DNA from: Smallanthus sonchifolius
Taxonomy: Eukaryota; Streptophyta; Magnoliopsida; Asterales; Asteraceae
Direction: 5' to 3'
Assembly: GCA_023525975.1 (NCBI GenBank)
Contig: CM042021.1
Coordinates: 106,623,501-106,687,500, forward strand
DNA: 64,000 nt
Below, piece after piece: positions 58,164 through 64,000 of this stretch (position 1 is its first letter; each line of letters starts with the position of its first letter). The position numbers and the translations under genes are program-made. Under the pieces are notes generated by a model. The model had not been told where the DNA came from and did not search any database. It saw only the letters and a list, made by a program, of their open reading frames with translations.

Positions 58164-59399
58164 CTATTGGCATGAATATTGAATAAAACGGATGTATAAA
58201 GATAGTGAACAAAGGGACGTACCGTTGACAGTGTCGTCATTGGCCGGAGTCTTGTTAGCATTTATATTAAAGGCTCGTCCACGAGGACCACCTTGATTTT
58301 GAAGTCTTGGACATTGGTTCCGAAAGTGGTTTGGGTCTCCACATTCGTAACAGGCCCGTCCATAGGTGATAGCGAGAGGCATTGAATGATTGCCTTGAGT
58401 AGCTTGATTAACGATAGTGCGAGCATGGCAAGTAGTAACAACGTGTCCATAGCGTCCACATTTTGAGCATAGACGGCATGCAGCATGCGGGGCATGGTGA
58501 TACTTGCAAGTAGGGCATTGGGGAAATGAACCTACATAGTTTCTCAGAATTTGACCCGCAGGAGTAACTTGGGTCACAGGCACGGCAGGAGTGACGGCCG
58601 CAAAGTTTTGGGCCTTACGCTTCCTACCATGACGGGAAGATTCGGGCTCTTTGTCTTTGTCGGACACGGAAGTAGCAGCTTTGTCGACCACTTTCTTGGT
58701 ACCCTTCCTGGATAAGGTACCCGCTTTGATGTGATTGTCAGTCAACACAGCAGACAAACGGATAGCGTCTTCGAGAGTGGAGGGATTACTTCCCAATACG
58801 GTGTCTTGGAGCGGCATAGGCAGTCCACCTATGTATTTCTCAATTCCCCGCGCTAAGGGAGTAACCATGTGGGACACGAGCAGACTTAGTTCTTGAAAAC
58901 GAGTGGTGTAAGCCAAATTCTCTACGCTATCTTGGGTGAGATCCCAAAATTCAGCTTCGAGTTTCCTCATTTCGTTGCGAGGACAGAACTCGTCAGTCAT
59001 AAGTCGTCTCATTTCGTCCCAGTACAAGGACATAGCAGATTCGTTGCCTCGAGTACGTTTCTCACCGTTCCACCAGGTGAGTGCTCGTTTTTGGAAGACG
59101 CTGGCAGCATAACGGACTTTGAGGACGTCGGGACAACCGCTGTTTAGGAAAGTACTCTCCATACTTTCAAACCATTGAAGAAGGCTAGTAGCACCTCCCG
59201 TCCCGAAGAATTTTGTGGGGTTGCAAGAATTGAAATGCTTGAATGTGCAGTATGGTGGGTTTGCACCATTCCCTTGCGTATTAGACCCATCACTGTTGTT
59301 GTTAGCTTGGATCATTTGGCCTACTAGTTGAGTAAGTAGTGCAGCAAGGTCAGTGTTGGGATTGCTGGAGTTAGCATTAGCTGCGCGACGGGGAGGCAT
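58164..59399 (-). CDS. Gypsy Gag polyprotein, intact, no pol
   Basis: 411 residues from MPPRRAANANSSNPN. I chose this methionine (59399) over one 39 codons upstream because the PPRR start is usual for plant Gypsy Gag and the upstream peptide looks untranslated. The retrotransposon-gag core spans about residues 60-200, with FKHFNSCNPTKFFGTGG, KRALTWWNGEKRTRG, DEFCPRNEMRKLEAEFWDL and YTTRFQELSLLVSHMVTPLA. A basic region follows, then two CCHC zinc knuckles near residues 325-390: CSKCGRYGHVVTTC and CYECGDPNHFRNQC, both with all ligands. The protein would form particles and bind element RNA. The frame ends 22 codons after a DTVNGT junction where protease should begin. Confidence 0.9.
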   Translation of the reverse strand: MPPRRAANANSSNPNTDLAALLTQLVGQMIQANNNSDGSNTQGNGANPPYCTFKHFNSCNPTKFFGTGGATSLLQWFESMESTFLNSGCPDVLKVRYAASVFQKRALTWWNGEKRTRGNESAMSLYWDEMRRLMTDEFCPRNEMRKLEAEFWDLTQDSVENLAYTTRFQELSLLVSHMVTPLARGIEKYIGGLPMPLQDTVLGSNPSTLEDAIRLSAVLTDNHIKAGTLSRKGTKKVVDKAATSVSDKDKEPESSRHGRKRKAQNFAAVTPAVPVTQVTPAGQILRNYVGSFPQCPTCKYHHAPHAACRLCSKCGRYGHVVTTCHARTIVNQATQGNHSMPLAITYGRACYECGDPNHFRNQCPRLQNQGGPRGRAFNINANKTPANDDTVNGTSLCSLSLYIRFIQYSCQ

Positions 59400-59516
59400 T
59401 CTATAAAATACCACGAGAAAAGACAAAATTTTATGAGACTTCGAACAAAATAGGCATACATGTGCCACAGTTGGTAGACTGTTCACAATAATGTAAGCAG
59501 GAACGCGAGATGACAC

Positions 59517-60360
59517 TCATCATATCGCATGATAATGTATGTAAGTTCTGACTAAAACTGATCACATAATTCATTCAAAATTTATAACACTAAAGAATAG
59601 GGGAAATAAGCCATGAAATCTATTCCTAGGAGGATATGATAACATGGATCATTATTCGCGCGATAGGAATGGCCGGGATTCGCATGCACTACAAATCGTT
59701 ATTACGTGTGCACCCGTAGTAATGATTTGTTTTGCATGTTCGTCTAGTTCTTCCTACCTTGCTATAATGTCCCCACATTTGAGTTTAAGTTCGGATTGTA
59801 TCCTTGCGAATACATTGACTTATCAACGTTAATTAATCTCCCAAAACTTTCAAAGAGACATGCTTTAGCCTATAGGTAAACACTCACTTCAGGAATTCCC
59901 AAGAAAGCATACGGGTCCGTTTATTTGGATTTATACGAAATGCTTTCCTAGACAGAAAACCCAATGTACAGGTGTCACCCTTCCAGATTGCAGGTGTCTT
60001 TTACTGGTTTCAGGAAATTAAGTCGTTGACGAGATTTTCAAGATTTTAATAGATTTGAGAGTCCATGAATATAAAATGTGTAGAAATGTTGCAATTTATT
60101 AGGAAAGAGTATGGGTAAGGATGGGTAGTGTATTTGTTTGCATAAGTTTTGTTGTCAAATGTGTATGTAAAGTATGTATCATGTATTAAAGCCTTGTATG
60201 TATGTGTATAAGTCTTACGTACCAAACTTGGGAAAATTCAAATAATACCTAACTACAAATAATTCATATAGCAAATAATCATTTAGCACATAACACATAA
60301 AAGGGAGTCCTAGGGTTATAGTCTAGGTCATTGTGTCTAATAACCTAATTCCCTATAACC
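59517..60360. other. 5' leader of the gag-only element
   Basis: Between gag and the primer site; no conserved frame was seen. Confidence 0.6.
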
Positions 60361-60376
60361 ATGGCTCTGATACCAA
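60361..60376 (-). other. primer-binding site of the gag-only element
   Basis: The minus strand reads TTGGTATCAGAGCCAT, two bases inside the 5' LTR, matching the initiator methionine tRNA complement. Confidence 0.88.
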
Positions 60377-60378
60377 TC

Positions 60379-63254
60379 TGTCACACCCCGACCGATGGCG
60401 GAATCATCGAGGCGGACAATGTGATGATTGTTCAAAAGCACATGATAGCTAAAGGTTGCATAATTCATTAATTTAATTTAAAGACAACAAGATCCAAATA
60501 CAATACATTCCAAATAACCTAGTCTAGTTCAAAACATTGATTTATTTAACTAGGTCCATAGTCCTTAAGTGGAGAAACCTTCGGCAAGTAGTCACATATC
60601 CAAACCTGAAACATTATTTAAATCAAGTGTCAACTAAAAAGTTGGTGAGTACATAGGTTTAGTAAAATCCAGTAAATAGTAGTGTAAATCGTTTTGCAAC
60701 TCATTGTTTATATTGTTAAACATAGTATATGATGTAACATTTATTTAATCACAATTCAAACCGAGTTTGACGCGCTTGAACAGAGCACAACAGCTAAGTC
60801 CGGTATGCTTGAATATAGTTACCCACTATATCCGGTATGATTGAATATAACACGCGGTTATATCCGAGTATGCAGTAATAAACACCCTAACCGGGTGGGC
60901 TGGTCAGGCACAATAGATCTATCAATATTACAGTTGGTTGTCTTGTGTTTAAATGTATGTACATCCAAAGAATAAGCATATAGTCTCATGTATAACACGT
61001 ATAAACAATGTGAGTAGCATGTATAATGTTTCACCCCAAAACGTATAAAAATGTAAAATAGGGGCTATGTAACTCACCTGGCTAGCGGATGTTTTTAAAT
61101 CCACAAGTGCGGGTGATAAGGATGTTGAAAACTAAGCACGATGAAATCCTATGTAGATAAATACGTATTATTGTATGTTTGTATGTGCGTATTCGTATTT
61201 AAATGTATATCGGTTTTATAATAATATTCCTTAATATTTATTTATAAAATATGGTAGGAATATGATAATGGTTTTGTAAAACTTTAACTTAAAAATATAT
61301 ATATATATTGTTTTAAACAAGTATTCATTATATTTAATGTATTTATAAATAATAATAACAAATAAAAGAAAATTCTTTATTTGACTAATCATGTTATATA
61401 GTTTAAAATTTGTTTTAACAAGTTTATTAAAAATATTGCAAGATTTATAAAAATGAGACCTTTTACATATTAAATGTATTTTAATAAGTTTATAAACATG
61501 TTACAAGATTTATAAAAATATAGGACATTTTACATATATAAAAATGTGTTTAAACAAGTTTATAAAAATGTTGTAAGTTTTATAAAAATATTGGACATTT
61601 TATATATAAAATGTGTTTGAATAAGTTTATAAAAATATTATAAGATTTAAAAAAATTGGAATAGTTTATAGATAAAAAGATTGTTTAATAGATTTCAAAA
61701 TAAACGAACGATCAAACCGACTCGTTTTAGTCTTTAGTGTATAAAAATAATATTAAAATAAGTTAAGATAATTAAATAAAATAAAAAAAACGAAAATAGG
61801 AGCAAAATGGGGTTGGGCCGTAGGCCACCCGGATCGAACCCGCGACCTGATACACAAACACACACACGCATAACCAGCCGGGCTACTGCCCATCGCTGGT
61901 TATGTGTGTGTCGTTTAATTGATATACACGCAACCCGTGTTGGTCGCTGGTCCTCGGCAATCCGGCAACCGCGTCCGAGGACTTGAGTTTGCTCGGTAAT
62001 CCTCGAGCGATTGCCGAGATTTCGTCGGGGATTGATTACCTGACGATGACAGAAGCTAATGGACCCGAAATGAGGCTCGAACTTGGTCGCGAAGTGTCCG
62101 GTCGGCAAGGCTTTGGAACTCGAAAATGTCACAAGTGGGAATCGACTTCTGGATGGAATTAAACTTCGAAACTTTGGTCACAGCTTCTTTCAGGGACGAC
62201 GAATGCGATGGTAGTCTCAATTTAGAGTGAGAATGTGTGGACGGAGGGTAACGAGTTCGAGCAGGGTCGACAATGGCTATTTATGGCCGGACCTGATTCT
62301 TATGCTCGAACGTGCAATTGGACACGTCCCGACATAAGTCTGGACGAGGCGAAGCTAACCCGACATTCGACAGGCGTGGAGGTGGCCTGTCGGGCACGAA
62401 TTCGGATGTGGTAACTCGGCCACCAACAGGATCGGATGATCCTTATGTTGGGGGAACAAATTGGTTGAGGGTTCTGGTTCGCGTGGGGGAGACGAAGCCA
62501 GAGGTGCTTTTGTCGGGCGTTGAGGTGCAGGGAACAACCCTGTCGGGCGTTCGCCGGAGAAAAGCTCGGACCGCCGGACAAAGGGGGAAGAGGTGACCGG
62601 ATAATCGATTTGTGTTTTGACAGATTTAGTCCCTGGAGTTTGGTTTGATACGGAATAGCCCTTAAATTAAATACCGGATGAATCCCTGCGGTTTCATTTG
62701 ACCAGAAACAGCCCCTCAACGATTTTAAATTTTAAATCCTTTTAGTTTGGTTAATTACAATATAACCCCTGAACTTTTATTTAAATAATTAATTAGATTT
62801 CTTTTTCAATTTCAATTAATTTATTTTATACTTATATATTTTATAAATCCACTTTCTTTAATAAAACTAATCTTTTTAAATAATTATCTTTTTGAAATAA
62901 TGCATTAAATTATTTATTTAAATCATTAAGTTTATTTAACTTAAATTCTTTTAAACTAAAATGAAATTTAAGTTTATAAAATTTATAAAACTTATGTTTT
63001 TATTTAAAAATCCATCTTTTTAAATGGTTAATTTAATAAAATTGAAAACCATCGATTTATTTATATAAATTATTTAATTTAATAACATAATTTACATAGT
63101 TTATAACCTTAAAATATTTTTAAAATTTACTTTAAAAATACATAAATTGTACGCCAATTTGTATAAATTTGATTAAATATACGTGTATATGATTTGAAAT
63201 AGAATGTTAATATTTATGTGACAATTATTACAACAAAAATTTTGAAAGGTCACA
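60379..63254 (-). repeat. 5' LTR of the gag-only Gypsy element
   Basis: Near-identical to 54290-57168. Transcription of the element would start in this copy and run leftward. Confidence 0.95.
61831..61885 (-). promoter_or_regulatory. tRNA-like RNA polymerase III boxes in the 5' LTR
   Basis: Same as in the other LTR: box A like TAGCCCGGCTGG (61885-61874) and box B GGGTTCGATCC (61841-61831), with one CA repeat fewer between them. Confidence 0.5.
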
Positions 63255-63259
63255 GTCTT

Positions 63260-63809
63260 CCTAGAGGTAACAAGCCTTAGGTTACACCACTTTACCTATG
63301 GAATTGACGAGAAGGGGTAATTTTACTTTATGGTCAGCGAGACGTGAAGTATAGTACTAAGTGTGAATTGACGGTTAAGGTAAAGAATCAGATTAGACAC
63401 GAATAATGTATGGCTTTACAAGAAAGTGTGTGAATGATTTGCCTTTACTAGCACCGATGTTAGCGTGATTAACCCTTCTTATTTTATTAAATACTATGTT
63501 TTATGTAAAGTTAGAACCCACTCATCATTAGCTGACTTTTAATATGCACATTAGGTTGAGTGTAGGCAAGGAAGATAGATCGAGGATGCTTGGCTTGCGA
63601 CACGGAGTTACTCGGCTACTGAAGACCTGGCATATCGTAGACTATGTTTTATATGAAATTGTTACGTTAAGACAACGTTTTAATTGTTTTGGACAAGTTG
63701 TAAATTGGTTGAATGTTTTTCCGCTGCTTAATTCAAGGTTTTAAGTTTATCAGCTATGTGTAATTGTGTAATTCCAACAAGTGAGGTCTCCCGGGATCGG
63801 AGCCTTACA
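63260..63809 (+). mobile_element. truncated LTR, right part
   Basis: Continuation of 53390-54289 beyond the gag-only element. It ends CTCCCGGGATCGGAGCCTTACA, like 6522, and shares the TTAGCTGACTTTTAATATGC phrase. Confidence 0.65.
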
Positions 63810-64000
63810 ATATTATAAGAAACATAAACACTTCATTCACTAATTTAAGACATTAATTTACACCAAGCTTCATCTTCACCCAAATAATACAAAAAGACTA
63901 ACCAAGAATGGCCATAGTAATGAATACATAAACACTTGGTGATAGCATCATGCAATGATTCAAGGATCAAACCAAAGCCAAAGTGTTATGATTATGATGT
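63810..64000. other. right edge, no gene recognised
   Basis: AT-rich sequence; nothing identified. Confidence 0.6.

Larger units (their letters stand above)
54290..63254 (-). mobile_element. young gag-only Gypsy element (TR-GAG type)
   Basis: 8,965 bp with LTRs of 2,879 and 2,876 bp and a perfect GTCTT duplication (54285-54289 and 63255-63259). By eye the LTRs differ at about ten positions plus two small indels, well under one percent, so insertion was recent. The 3.2-kb interior carries an intact gag on the minus strand but no protease, reverse transcriptase or integrase: coding similarity stops at the gag-protease boundary. It keeps a primer site and purine tract. It must borrow enzymes from a full-length relative. 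Confidence 0.93.

Overview
The window is plant nuclear DNA: AT-rich, packed with nested retrotransposons and DNA transposons, and carrying one intact intron-rich host gene. The LTR families (TGTAACATCCC…CCTTACA and TGTCACACCCC… ends, initiator-methionine tRNA primer sites) remind me of composite-family (Asteraceae) genomes. That placement is recollection, not something I could test.

Host gene. A rhamnogalacturonate lyase (polysaccharide lyase family 4) lies on the minus strand, 27208 down to 13268. I could follow it through 15 exons with GT…AG introns and one unbroken reading frame of 638 codons plus stop. Its last intron is 6.8 kb because a Copia element (13807-19556) sits in it; one LTR of that Copia carries a 1.0-kb Mutator-like foldback element (18442-19477). 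Intron 1 holds a short Helitron and a tRNA-derived SINE. Every other coding region I recognise is transposon-derived.

Left flank (1-13.1 kb). A broken LINE (1497-1706 and 6975-7965) is split by an insertion holding a hAT-like element (1765-6587), itself split by a solo-LTR-like element (2102-6522). A Copia element with 188-bp LTRs and a perfect GAAAT target duplication follows (8384-13073).

Middle (27.2-36.2 kb). AT-rich DNA with several minus-strand Helitron ends, a degenerate 740-790-bp tandem repeat, a decayed PIF/Harbinger-type Myb-like coding region, and a 468-bp hAT MITE with a perfect 8-bp target duplication.

Right flank (36.2-64 kb). An old Gypsy element (36187-48576) is filled with other Gypsy debris. 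A PIF/Harbinger element (49337-53211, TAA duplication) is split by a solo LTR (49764-52316). A very young Gypsy derivative (54290-63254, GTCTT duplication) has 2.88-kb LTRs and an intact gag but no pol, and it is inserted into an older LTR. Several Gypsy elements share unexplained modules: a conserved stem-loop, tRNA-like RNA polymerase III boxes inside LTRs, and a cluster of GGWCCGCTA motifs. I found no cellular gene cluster or new enzymatic system; the novelty is in transposon structure.
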